From NCBI RefSeq assembly GCF_003355475.1, contig NZ_CP031356.1, positions 930,001 to 994,000 of the forward strand: a DNA stretch of 64,000 nucleotides, given 5' to 3'. A model generated the notes under the pieces. That model saw only the letters and a program-made list of their open reading frames with translations, made no database searches and was not told the DNA's origin. Source of the DNA: Brachybacterium saurashtrense (GTDB taxonomy: Bacteria > Actinomycetota > Actinomycetes > Actinomycetales > Dermabacteraceae). Below are positions 27,645 to 36,156 of the stretch, piece after piece; within the stretch, counting starts at the first letter, position 1, and the number at the start of each line of letters is the position of its first letter. Made by a program: the position numbers and the translations under genes.

Positions 27645-28133
27645 TCAGTCGATGAATGCCAGACGCAACGCGAACTCTTGCTCGTTCGAGAGGTTCGAAT
27701 GGATCAGGTGCGGGTGCAGCTGCAGCTCGGAGAGTGCATCCCTGACCTTGTCCTGGACGGCGTCCTCCGTCAAGAGGAAGACGGCCGAGGTGCCCTCGGT
27801 GACTTCGTTGCGGACCTCCTTGATGAAGTCGTCGTCGATCCCGACGTCGGAGAGCTTTCCCGCCAGAGCGCCGGCTGCAGCGCCCACGGCTGCACCGAGC
27901 AGGGGAACGAAGAACAGCAGTCCGAAGAGCAGCCCCCACAGTCCGCCGCCGGCGGCACCGGCTCCCTCCAGGTTCACCTGCCTCGTCTTCGGCTTCTTCT
28001 TGCCTTCTTTCCACGACACGGTCGCGGAGTCGAGAACCCGAATGAGCTCTTCCTTCTGCAAGCCATTGAGTGCTTCGACTGCGACGTCCGCGGAGGACGG
28101 ATCGTCAAACTTCCACACTGTGAACGTAGCCAT
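27645..28133 (-). CDS. DUF1269 domain-containing membrane-associated protein 2
   Basis: 162 residues with the same plan as the DUF1269 protein at 12241: TVWKFDDPSSADVAVEALN, KKKPKTRQVN, a Gly-rich hydrophobic segment (GLLFGLLFFVPLLGAAVGAAAGALAG) and EGTSAVFLLTEDAVQDKV. The two are clearly paralogs, close in length and alike along their whole length. ATG 28133 has AAGGAG 8 nt upstream. A regulon box sits 71 bp upstream (28204-28220). It is a single-gene unit between the two sulfatase loci. Biochemical function unknown. Confidence 0.85.
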   Translation of the reverse strand: MATFTVWKFDDPSSADVAVEALNGLQKEELIRVLDSATVSWKEGKKKPKTRQVNLEGAGAAGGGLWGLLFGLLFFVPLLGAAVGAAAGALAGKLSDVGIDDDFIKEVRNEVTEGTSAVFLLTEDAVQDKVRDALSELQLHPHLIHSNLSNEQEFALRLAFID

Positions 28134-28203
28134 GGTCCACTCCTTCTCTTTCTCTTGGTGTTCTTTCCGTTTTCCATCCTCTCGGAGCGGCGAGAGGACG
28201 CCT

Positions 28204-28220
28204 TCACCCCTACTGGGTGA
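28204..28220 (-). promoter_or_regulatory. island regulon box upstream of DUF1269 gene 2
   Basis: On the minus strand TCACCCAGTAGGGGTGA matches the consensus; GAGGAT (28176-28181) follows after exactly 22 nt. Confidence 0.55.
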
Positions 28221-28399
28221 ACGTGAGACGGCGCGCTGCACATCAGCGGCCGGACCATCGAGGAAGCCGGTACGGGCGAGTTCGAGCCGGTCTGGCGTGG
28301 TCGCTCTGTCCGTGGCCTCCGGCGATCTCGGGGTCGATTCAGTCGGCGCACCATTCTCGGCGGGATCGGAGGAGGCGGTGGGTTTCGGCGGCTACGTAG

Positions 28400-28450
28400 G
28401 GGACTGCCGCACGGAGAGGTGATATCTTCACCTGCTCGTGCGGCAGTCCC
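28400..28450. terminator. 51-bp nested perfect hairpin
   Basis: The outer 13-bp arms GGGACTGCCGCAC/GTGCGGCAGTCCC enclose 4-nt bulges and a second perfect stem AGGTGA/TCACCT with loop TATCT. It lies 51 bp after the arylsulfatase B stop (minus strand), so it is a plausible terminator. There is no T-run, and the symmetry is more extended than usual. Confidence 0.6.
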
Positions 28451-28501
28451 GACCGGAAAGGGAGCCAGTGGCATGTGTGCCGACGATGACACTACGTGCA
28501 G

Positions 28502-30853
28502 TCAGTCCATCGCGGTGGCCAGCCTGAGCCGGTCCATTCCAGTCGGCTCCTCGAAGTCCCCGAACTCGAAGGTGATCGAATCGATGGTGCCGGTGAACTC
28601 GAAGAGTCCGCGATCCTTGTAGTCGTCGCAGACGGGCGACCGACTGTCTTGTCCGACGTCGAAGCACTCGGCTCCCGAGCGCATCGGAATCTGTCGTGCC
28701 ACGCGCGTTGCGGCGACTTGCTCCCCGTCGACGAAGAGAGCCGCCGTGGCCGGGCTGCCTGGTGCGGCAGCATCGGGCAGGACGTCCACCACTATGGTGT
28801 GGTGGCCTTGGGGAAGCGGCTCCTCGGCGATAGCGTCGTAGCGCTCGAGGCCGAAGAAATTGTAGTGATAGCGGAGCTTGCCTTCCCACAGGAATACCGA
28901 GAACCCGGCGGCGTCGCCACCAAGTGCGAACAGCACGCCCTCGGCGCCGCCTTCCGGGACTTCGATAGGAATCGTCGCTTTCCAGGGGACGCTAATGAAC
29001 TTCGGGCCCGATCCCTCCGGCTGTCTGATCATCCCCGGATAGAAGGTGACCTTCTTGCGTCCGTGGTAGAAGCTGGGCCTCAGTGTGACATCAAGACGCT
29101 CAGCGAAGCGGTCGTCAAGCGGCATGACCTGGTACTTCGCGGCCTCCGTGAGGAATAGGTCTTGCAGCTCCTTGAGCTTGTCGGGTTTCTCGGCCGCGAG
29201 GTCGACGGACTGGCTGAAGTCTCTTGAGATGTCGTAGAGCTCCCAGGAATCCTCCTCGAAGGAGAAGGTCCCGGACGTCTCCCAGGGCAGGCGTCCGTGT
29301 CGACAGGACGCCATCCAGCCTTCGTGATAAATGCCGCGATTGCCCATCATTTCAAAGTACTGCGTCTCGTGGCGGCCCGGAGCCTCTGCGTCGGCGAAAG
29401 AGTAGGCGAAGCTTGTGCCCTCGATCGGCCGCTGGGCTACACCATTGACTTCGACCGGCTCGCGGATGCCGACTACCTCCATGATCGTGGGCATAACATC
29501 GACGACATGATGGAATTGGGAGCGCACCTCACCCCGGCCGGTGATGCGATTTGGCCAGGAGACGATCATGGAGTTGCGGGTCCCACCGAAGTGGGAGGCG
29601 ATCTGTTTGGTCCACTGGAACGGGGTGTCTCCGGCGTGCGCCCATCCGGCGGCGTAGTGCGGGGAGGTTCCGGGCAGGCCCCAGGTATCGAGGAAGCCCA
29701 TGGCCTCGTCAATCGTGGGCTGTATGCCGTTGAGGCTCATGATCTCATTCGGCGTGCCAAGCAGAGAGCCTTCGCCGGAAGAGCCGTTGTCACCGATGAT
29801 GTAGATGACGAGAGTGTTGTCCAGTTCGCCCAGCTCATCATAAGCATCGATGACGCGACCGACCTCGTGGTCAGTATGTTCGAGAAAGTCCGCGAAGTTC
29901 TCGGCCTGGCGGGCAAAAAGCTGCTTGTGATCGGCAGGCTGGGAGTCCCATGACGGGATCTGTTCCGGCCGTTCGGTGAGGTTCGTGCCGTCGGGAATGA
30001 TGCCCATCCTCAGCTGGTTCTCGTGCACCTGGCGACGGTACTCGTCCCATCCCATGTCGAACCGCCCGGCGTTGCGGCCGCGCCAATCTAGCGGCGGCTG
30101 GTGCGGGGCGTGGGCGGCACCGGTGGAGAAGTACGTGAACACGGGGCGGCCCGGAGCGATCGTCTTCTGCTCCCGCAGCCAGGTGATGCAGTCGTCGGCG
30201 AGATCGCGCTGCAGCTGGTAGCCATCCTCGGGCCGCGAGGGCGCCTCCACCGGCGTGGTGTTGCGGATCAGCGACGGGTAGAACTGGTCGGTCTCCCCGG
30301 CAATGAAGCCGTAGAAGTAGTCGAACCCCTGTCCGGTAGGCCAGTTGCTGAATGGGCCGGCGGGGCTCGTCTCGTTGTCGGGAACGTTGTGATTCTTGCC
30401 CCACCAGCCGCAGGTGTAGCCGGCCTGCTTCAGAAGCTCACTGACCGTGGCGCAGCTCTTGGGGATGATGCCGCAATAACCGGGATAGCCGGTGGCCATC
30501 TCTTGGATCACGCCGGCGCCGACTGAGTGGTGGTTGCGTCCGGTCAACATCGCCGCCCGGGTCGGAGCACACAGAGCAGTGGTGTGGAACTGGTTGTAGA
30601 AAAGCCCGCGGTTATGCATCCGTTCCGCATTGGGCATGCGCACCAGGCCGCCGTTGACGCTCGGCCAGCCGAAGCCGACGTCGTCGATCAGGACCAGCAG
30701 GATGTTCGGGGCGCCGGCGGGCGCCTTCTTCGGCGGCGGGAAGTCCGGCTCGGAGTCGGCGGCGTAGGTGTTGACTGTCGCATTCGGGTACGACCACTCC
30801 GGCTCGGGCAGGTGATAGCGGTCTTGGTTCAGCGGAAACTCTTCTGTAGTCAT
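28502..30853 (-). CDS. arylsulfatase B, intact type I sulfatase
   Basis: 783-residue sulfatase, the long ~780-aa type typical of actinobacteria. Metal-site residues lie in NILLVLIDDVGFGWPSVNGG. The modification motif is CAPTRAAMLTGRN (C-x-P-x-R), so activity needs formylglycine formation. Other core motifs are GWWGKNHNV, STGAAHAPHQPP and IIGDNGSSGEG. The C-terminal ~180 residues form a beta-rich domain seen in this subgroup. There is no signal peptide. ATG 30853 sits where the regulon promoter predicts transcription to begin, so the mRNA may be leaderless. G+C is visibly lower than in neighbouring genes. FGE is broken in this window, so maturation may depend on another copy. Confidence 0.92.
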   Translation of the reverse strand: MTTEEFPLNQDRYHLPEPEWSYPNATVNTYAADSEPDFPPPKKAPAGAPNILLVLIDDVGFGWPSVNGGLVRMPNAERMHNRGLFYNQFHTTALCAPTRAAMLTGRNHHSVGAGVIQEMATGYPGYCGIIPKSCATVSELLKQAGYTCGWWGKNHNVPDNETSPAGPFSNWPTGQGFDYFYGFIAGETDQFYPSLIRNTTPVEAPSRPEDGYQLQRDLADDCITWLREQKTIAPGRPVFTYFSTGAAHAPHQPPLDWRGRNAGRFDMGWDEYRRQVHENQLRMGIIPDGTNLTERPEQIPSWDSQPADHKQLFARQAENFADFLEHTDHEVGRVIDAYDELGELDNTLVIYIIGDNGSSGEGSLLGTPNEIMSLNGIQPTIDEAMGFLDTWGLPGTSPHYAAGWAHAGDTPFQWTKQIASHFGGTRNSMIVSWPNRITGRGEVRSQFHHVVDVMPTIMEVVGIREPVEVNGVAQRPIEGTSFAYSFADAEAPGRHETQYFEMMGNRGIYHEGWMASCRHGRLPWETSGTFSFEEDSWELYDISRDFSQSVDLAAEKPDKLKELQDLFLTEAAKYQVMPLDDRFAERLDVTLRPSFYHGRKKVTFYPGMIRQPEGSGPKFISVPWKATIPIEVPEGGAEGVLFALGGDAAGFSVFLWEGKLRYHYNFFGLERYDAIAEEPLPQGHHTIVVDVLPDAAAPGSPATAALFVDGEQVAATRVARQIPMRSGAECFDVGQDSRSPVCDDYKDRGLFEFTGTIDSITFEFGDFEEPTGMDRLRLATAMD

Positions 30854-30888
30854 GTGACCGAGTGTCGTGGTCGCGCTCACCCAACTGG

Positions 30889-30905
30889 TCACCCAGTTTG
30901 GGTGA
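30889..30905 (-). promoter_or_regulatory. island regulon box upstream of arylsulfatase B
   Basis: On the minus strand TCACCCAAACTGGGTGA, full consensus. GACACT (30861-30866) follows after 22 nt, predicting the transcript start at 30853-30854, on the ATG. Confidence 0.6.
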
Positions 30906-31026
30906 GGGTGGGGCCGAGCCCCGGGAAGTGGTGAATCGGCCCAGCGTCGCCCCGGGTTCGGTGACGGAAGGTCTTGACCGGCGGGGGCCCACAGGCGCGA
31001 TCATCGCGAAGCGCGCGCCTGGGAGC

Positions 31027-31386
31027 CATGCGGCGGGTGGAGACGCCGGCGAGGTAGCAGTCGACGACCACGGTGACCAGCACGGTCTCGGCCCGCTCGC
31101 GACGCTCCAGCATCCAGTGGGGGACATAGCTGCCCGAACGGAGCGTGGGCACAGCAACCTCGATCGTGCCGACGCGCGTGTCGAGCTCGCCGTGGCGGTA
31201 GCCGTTGCACTGGGCGCTCCGGGTCCCGCCGGGCGGGCCGTACTCCGCGCCGGTGACGAGGTCGGCATCCGCGGACAGCAGCATGTTGATCGTGCTCTGC
31301 AGCAGATCACGCATCGGATCCGGTGACGCTTCGGACAGAGCGTGGCTGAGCAGGCCAGCAGGGTCGACAGTAAGAGGAGCGGTCAT
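31027..31386 (-). pseudogene. IS256-family transposase remnant (N-terminal ~120 residues)
   Basis: Residues 1-120 resemble the N-terminus of IS256/mutator transposases: LLQSTINMLLSADADLVTGAEYG, CNGYRHGELDTRVGTIEVAVPTLRSGSYVPHWMLERR and VVDCYLAGVSTRRM. The similarity stops there. The DDE catalytic region and the remaining ~300 residues are absent, replaced by the arylsulfatase B promoter region. No terminal inverted repeats were found. It is a dead fragment that records an old insertion or deletion event. Confidence 0.82.
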
Positions 31387-32083
31387 CGTGACGACCGCGC
31401 TCGAATGAGAAGTAGAGAGCCTTCTTGGGGAATCATATGGTGGCCGCGTCCCCGTCCGGGTCGTTCACGGTGACCACCGCGCTGCACCACTATGCGGCAC
31501 TCAACTGATCCCGAGCTCCTCACCGATGCGACGGGACGTTCCCGACCTCGTCGCTGGATCCCGTCGCTCTTCCACGGCCATCCTCGTGGCCCTCGCCCGA
31601 AGCTCATCCGGGGATCCCTCGGTACTGCGATGCCCCTCGTCCTCCCGTGGTATCAGAGCCTCCACCGGACCCGGGCTGATTCCCCCCCCGCCCGCCCCAG
31701 ATGAGCGCAGGGATGCCGACTGCGATCTGCGACTCTCCCTCCGATCCTCGTGCCTCCCTCAGACCGTCCTCCGCGAGCTCCCGCGCCACGGGCATGCCGC
31801 GCGGCGCAAGGCCGGTGCCTGGTCGCCCAGTTCACGCGATCCGGGGGAAGCGATGGCGAGGGGCCGGCGCTGAGATGGGCCATCTACGATCGGCTCGGGA
31901 GGGAGAGAGTGGTGCGGAACCGTATCCTGGGCATGCATCTGCGACGGACGTCGCCGAATCGGTGCGGAGCGTCAGGTCTTGCCAAGCAGCGACCGCTCGC
32001 CCCGGATTATCGAAGTGAGACTTGTGGCGTGCCCGGGCACGTAGACACGAGGGCCAACGGGTCGCGATGGACGACGGTGTGCA
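31387..32083. other. 697-bp stretch without a recognisable gene
   Basis: Several short frames on both strands lack family resemblance and ribosome sites. No clear match to the 17-bp regulon box was found before the AI-2E gene. It may be debris of the IS256 event. Confidence 0.5.
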
Positions 32084-33271
32084 ATGGCTGAAGTCTACGC
32101 ACGGAGCGGCAGTTCTGCTGCGGATTCCCGTCCACGTGTCGCAGTGATACTGGTCGGCGCTGCGTCCGTGGTGATCGTTCTGGCCGGGATGCGTGCGATC
32201 TCGGGAATCGTTGCACCGGTGTTCCTTGCCCTGGTCATTACCGTCACGCTGCATCCCATCCGGAAGCGCCTGGAGCGCTGGCGCCTGCCCGGATGGGTGA
32301 ACTCCACGCTCATGTTGCTCATCGCCTATTTGGAGTTGCTGTTTCTCGCCATCGCGCTCTTCGTGTCGGCGTCGCAGCTGGCCGCGCTGGTGCCTCAGTA
32401 TTCGGAGAAGCTCCATGAGGCGAGATCAACTCTCGGAGCAGTTCTGAGCGCGGCCGGGATGGACTCGATGCACGTAGACACCATCATGGATTCTCTCGAT
32501 CCGGGCCGACTGCTCAACATCATAGCGGCCATCCTGTCGAGCAGCTTCGGCATGGTCGCAAACCTGTTCTTCCTCGCCACCATTCTTCTGTTCTTCGCCT
32601 TCGACACCGATTCGACACGCCGCGGTCTTGCCTTCGCAGGGAGGCGCCATTTTCCAGGAGTTGTCGAGGCGCTCGCAAGCTTCACTCGCGGGACTCGCAA
32701 CTACATGAACGTGGCGACAGGCTTCGGATTGATCGTCGCGGTGGTCGACGGCATCGTGCTCTACCTTTTGGACGTCCCTGGGGCCTTCGCATGGGCAGTG
32801 CTGGCATTCGTCACGAACTACATTCCGAACATCGGGTTCGTCATCGGTCTCGTGCCCCCGGCGTTCATCGCGCTGCTGGACGGCGGCACGGGGAAGATGC
32901 TCCTCGTCATCGTGCTCTACTGCGTCATCAACTTCGTGATCCAGTCCATGATCCAGCCGCGGATCGTCGGTGACGCCGTCGGACTGTCGGCGACGTTGAC
33001 ATTTCTGTCGCTGGCCTTCTGGGCCTGGTTGCTCGGACCCATCGGGGCACTGCTCGCCGTTCCGCTCAGCCTTCTGGCCAGAGCGATGTTCCTCGAGGTG
33101 GACCGCAACACGGCGTGGGCGCTGCCCCTTGCTGCGGGGAAGTCGGGGCAACCTGTCCCCGAGAGCGAAGCCGCACGCGAGCCCGAGCTCTGCGAGCACG
33201 AGGAGGACGAGCGCGCCCCCGGGGATCGAGAAGGTCCGGAGGTCGGGCCGCGGACTGGTTCGGATTCCTGA
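32084..33271 (+). CDS. AI-2E family (PerM/TqsA-like) transporter
   Basis: 395-residue membrane protein with about eight hydrophobic segments. The family pattern is clear: VVIVLAGMRAISGIVAPVFLALVITVTLHPIRKRLERWRLPGW near the N-terminus, LLDVPGAFAWAVLAFVTNYIPNIGFVIGLVPPAFIALLDGG, then IQPRIVGDAVGLSATLTFLSLAFWAWLLGPIGALLAVPL. E. coli relatives include a putative AI-2 exporter, but most members have unknown substrates. The C-terminal ~50 residues are charged and Glu-rich. No good ribosome site precedes ATG 32084, so the start is less certain. A small hairpin follows at 33293. Confidence 0.85.
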   Translation: MAEVYARSGSSAADSRPRVAVILVGAASVVIVLAGMRAISGIVAPVFLALVITVTLHPIRKRLERWRLPGWVNSTLMLLIAYLELLFLAIALFVSASQLAALVPQYSEKLHEARSTLGAVLSAAGMDSMHVDTIMDSLDPGRLLNIIAAILSSSFGMVANLFFLATILLFFAFDTDSTRRGLAFAGRRHFPGVVEALASFTRGTRNYMNVATGFGLIVAVVDGIVLYLLDVPGAFAWAVLAFVTNYIPNIGFVIGLVPPAFIALLDGGTGKMLLVIVLYCVINFVIQSMIQPRIVGDAVGLSATLTFLSLAFWAWLLGPIGALLAVPLSLLARAMFLEVDRNTAWALPLAAGKSGQPVPESEAAREPELCEHEEDERAPGDREGPEVGPRTGSDS

Positions 33272-33292
33272 GGCGTTTGGGCCGGCCGCCCC

Positions 33293-33311
33293 GGACCCCC
33301 GTCACGGGGTC
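33293..33311 (+). terminator. small hairpin after the AI-2E gene
   Basis: Stem GACCCC/GGGGTC with a short loop, ~22 nt after the stop. Weak, without a T-run. Confidence 0.35.
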
Positions 33312-33334
33312 AGCGGCGGTATTTCTTGCGCTCA

Positions 33335-33364
33335 TTGACTGCCAGCATCGACCACGACGATACT
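33335..33364 (+). promoter_or_regulatory. sigma-A-type promoter for LAL regulator 2
   Basis: TTGACT (33335-33340), an 18-bp spacer and GATACT (33359-33364), ~45 bp before the GTG start. Unlike most island promoters it has a -35 and no 17-bp box, so this regulator is probably expressed independently of the regulon. Confidence 0.6.
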
Positions 33365-33420
33365 CGCTTGAAAGCGTCGAGGCGTGGCTCTGGAACACGC
33401 CTTGAGGGAGGGGCGGCATC

Positions 33421-36063
33421 GTGGGGGCCAGGGTTGCAGGAGGGGGGCTCTTCGTCGCGCCCTCGAGGTTGCGCCCGCCCCGGCTCCCGAAGGCCTTCGT
33501 GAGTCGGAGGCGTCTGACAGAGGATGTGCTCGGCCAGCATCGGATCACTCTGGTCTCTGCACCCGCAGGTTCAGGGAAGACGATGCTCGTCGCGGACTGG
33601 GCACGCCGCAGGATCTCGGACGGCGACGACGTCGCCTGGCTGACTGTGGAGGGCGTGGACGATCGTCCGTTCGAGTTCTGGTCCGCGCTTCTCCAGGCAT
33701 GCGCCATCGCGTCGGATGATGCGGCAGCCGTCCGGCTTCGTGCGATGACACCCCCGCGTCGGGATTTCGATGCACGCTTCATCGTCGCGATCGCGCAGGC
33801 CATCGGAAGGACATCGCTTGGCGCCGTGGTGCTGGACGATGTCCACCGACTGCACCATCCCGCCGTCCTGGCCGGCCTCGATCTGCTCCTCACCGAGATG
33901 CCGCCCGCCACGTCGATCATTCTTCTGTCGCGCTCAGCGCCGAGGATCTCCCTGCACGCGCGCGTCGCGGGCGACTCGTACAGCGAGGTGAGCGGCGCTG
34001 ATCTCGCCTTCACACTTGACGAGGCCGTGGCGCTGTTCGAGCGCGTCACTGACCGGATCGAGGTCTCCGATGTCTCCCGCCTGCTCGCGAGGACGGAGGG
34101 GTGGGCAGTCGGGCTCGGCCTGGCTGCCTTCTCGATGAGAAGCGTCGCCGATCCGGCTGTACTCATCGACATGTTCGAAGGGAGCGATCACCGGGTCGCG
34201 GACTACCTCTTCGCCGAGATCATCCAGAAGCTCTCCGCGGAGCGCTACGAATTCCTCCTCGCGACGTGTGTTCCGCGTCAGCTGACCGTGGAACTGGCAG
34301 CCCATCTCTCCGGACGCGATGATGCAGGAGAAGAACTCGATGAGTTGTGTCGACTGAACGCGCTCGTCACTCAGTCCGATGATGGCTCCTGCTACCGCTA
34401 TCACAGCCTGTTGAGGAGCTATCTGATCGCGACGCTGAATCGCAGGGACATCAGCGGCCTGCGACACCAGCATGTTCGTTCCGCACTGTGGTTCGAGAAT
34501 TATGGAGATCCTGCATCGGCTATTGCGCATGCTTTCTCTTCTCGTGATGGCGACCTGCTGAACGACCTGCTCAGCCATCACGGCCCGCATCTGATCCTCT
34601 GCGGGCAGTCGGGCTGGATCCTCAGTCTCGTCGGGGCGCCGCCTCGGTCCGGGAAGATGGATCCTCGAATCATCCTCGTGGCGGCACTCGCCGCACTGGA
34701 GATGTCAGAACCAGACATGGCCGATGCGTGGCTGGGCCTTCTCGCTGACAGGGATCCGTTCCCGGAGGATCTTCGGTCGGCGGCTCTGCTCTCGGCGACG
34801 ATCGTGCTCAGGTCTCTCTTCGGTGGTGACGTCTCCACGGCGTCGGCGCAGACCACCGTCCTTGACGTCCCCCCTACCGGGGACAGCGACGTGGACCTGA
34901 TCGTTCTCACCGCGCGTCCCCCATGCCGCATGCGCACCGGAGATTTCTCGGGTGCGGTCAGCGATCTGGAGAAGGTGCTCAGGATCGCGACCGCACGTGA
35001 GTACCAGCACAGCGCGTTGTATGCGATATCACAGCTGGCAGGGATGCACGGAGCCCTCTGCGAATGGGGCCCAGCCAGGTACTGGGCACGGCGGGCCATC
35101 GAGTTCGCCCGCAGCAATGGCTGGGGAGAGTCGGTTCGTCTCGCCCATGCTCACCTGGTCGCCGCATGGACAGCTTTCCAGACCGGTGATTCGGCGGAGC
35201 TGTTCGAGCACTCCGAGAGCGGGGCGCGCGCGCTGGTCGGCGCCCATAACGTGGAGATAGGAATCGGCCTTCGAAGCTTGCAGGCGTTGTCGCAGTTCGA
35301 TCGGGGATCAGGCGCCGAACTCGCGGAGGCTGCGGCCAGCGTCCATCAGATCTGGGAGCGCACCAGCGAGGTGGACCAGGTGTCGCCGGCGCTGATCAGT
35401 CAGTCGGCTCCCCAGGAGATCCGTGTTTGCCTGCTCACGGGACACATCGACTGGGCAGAGGCGGCGGCGGACAGGACGCGGCGACGGCTGCCGGGCAGCG
35501 TCGAGGCGGTGCTCACGCACGCTCAGGTTCTCGCAGCTCGGGGACGTGCCGAGGAGGCCGTCATGCACCTCAGGGAATGTCGAGACGGCAGGGTTGCCGT
35601 GCACGCAGCGACGGCGACGGTGACGGCTGATGTGCTCGCTGCTGTTCTTGAGAACGGGCTGGGAAATCACCAGCGAAGCTTCGTGTCGCTCGAGTCGGCT
35701 CTCGAGCGGGCGGCACCTCATTCGTTCAGGCGTCCCTTTCTCGATGCCTGGGATGATGTCCGACCGCTGCTCGCCGCGCATCGGGGCCGCTTTGGTGGGG
35801 CCGAACATTTCGTCGATAGCCTCTTCAGGAATCGGAATCGCTCGGACGTTCGCGATTCGTCACCTGCGGACCGTGCTCTCACCCACCGTGAGCAGTGCCT
35901 TCTGCGCGACCTTCCTGCAATGCTGACCCTCCGCGAGATCGCCGAGGCTCGAGGGATCAGCGAGAACACCGTCAAGACACACGTCCGCTCGATCTATCGG
36001 AAGCTGGGCATCAACAATCGCGCTTCGGCCGTACGGAAGGCGCGCGAGCGCGGCTTGCTCTGA
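33421..36063 (+). CDS. LAL-type LuxR family ATPase transcriptional regulator 2
   Basis: 880 residues. Walker A APAGSGKT (47-54) lies in SRRRLTEDVLGQHRITLVSAPAGSGKTML, a Walker-B-like AVVLDDVHRLHHP follows, then TEGWAVGLGLAAFSMR typical of MalT-like STAND ATPases, a long helical region, and a C-terminal LuxR HTH (LTHREQCLLRDLPAMLTLREIAEARGISENTVKTHVRSIYRKLGINNRASAV). GTG 33421 has GGGAGGGG upstream. The HTH differs from that of LAL 1 within the recognition helix neighbourhood, so the two may bind different sites. It has its own sigma-A-type promoter. Confidence 0.88.
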   Translation: MGARVAGGGLFVAPSRLRPPRLPKAFVSRRRLTEDVLGQHRITLVSAPAGSGKTMLVADWARRRISDGDDVAWLTVEGVDDRPFEFWSALLQACAIASDDAAAVRLRAMTPPRRDFDARFIVAIAQAIGRTSLGAVVLDDVHRLHHPAVLAGLDLLLTEMPPATSIILLSRSAPRISLHARVAGDSYSEVSGADLAFTLDEAVALFERVTDRIEVSDVSRLLARTEGWAVGLGLAAFSMRSVADPAVLIDMFEGSDHRVADYLFAEIIQKLSAERYEFLLATCVPRQLTVELAAHLSGRDDAGEELDELCRLNALVTQSDDGSCYRYHSLLRSYLIATLNRRDISGLRHQHVRSALWFENYGDPASAIAHAFSSRDGDLLNDLLSHHGPHLILCGQSGWILSLVGAPPRSGKMDPRIILVAALAALEMSEPDMADAWLGLLADRDPFPEDLRSAALLSATIVLRSLFGGDVSTASAQTTVLDVPPTGDSDVDLIVLTARPPCRMRTGDFSGAVSDLEKVLRIATAREYQHSALYAISQLAGMHGALCEWGPARYWARRAIEFARSNGWGESVRLAHAHLVAAWTAFQTGDSAELFEHSESGARALVGAHNVEIGIGLRSLQALSQFDRGSGAELAEAAASVHQIWERTSEVDQVSPALISQSAPQEIRVCLLTGHIDWAEAAADRTRRRLPGSVEAVLTHAQVLAARGRAEEAVMHLRECRDGRVAVHAATATVTADVLAAVLENGLGNHQRSFVSLESALERAAPHSFRRPFLDAWDDVRPLLAAHRGRFGGAEHFVDSLFRNRNRSDVRDSSPADRALTHREQCLLRDLPAMLTLREIAEARGISENTVKTHVRSIYRKLGINNRASAVRKARERGLL

Positions 36064-36071
36064 CGCGCGAG

Positions 36072-36088
36072 TCTCACCGGTTTCAGAG
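36072..36088 (+). promoter_or_regulatory. weaker island regulon box upstream of the DUF4203-like gene
   Basis: TCACCGGTTTCAGAGGA keeps the left half but has three changes in the right half. GACTCT (36111-36116) follows after exactly 22 nt. Confidence 0.35.
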
Positions 36089-36156
36089 GATACGTACCGC
36101 AGGAGGTCGGGGGACTCTCGGGGCGACTGTTCGGCGCGGATCGCCCAGGGGGAACT

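Noticed and set aside
27505-28014. Alternative frame antisense or parallel to DUF1269 gene 2
   Set aside because: The 27645-28133 frame carries the whole DUF1269 pattern and a ribosome site; the others are shadows.
31027-31386. Active insertion sequence
   Set aside because: Only the N-terminal ~120 residues of an IS256-type transposase remain; the catalytic domain and terminal repeats are absent.
31997-32013. Regulon box before the AI-2E transporter (TCGCC-N6-TATCGA)
   Set aside because: The right half has about three mismatches and no -10 lies at the expected spacing.
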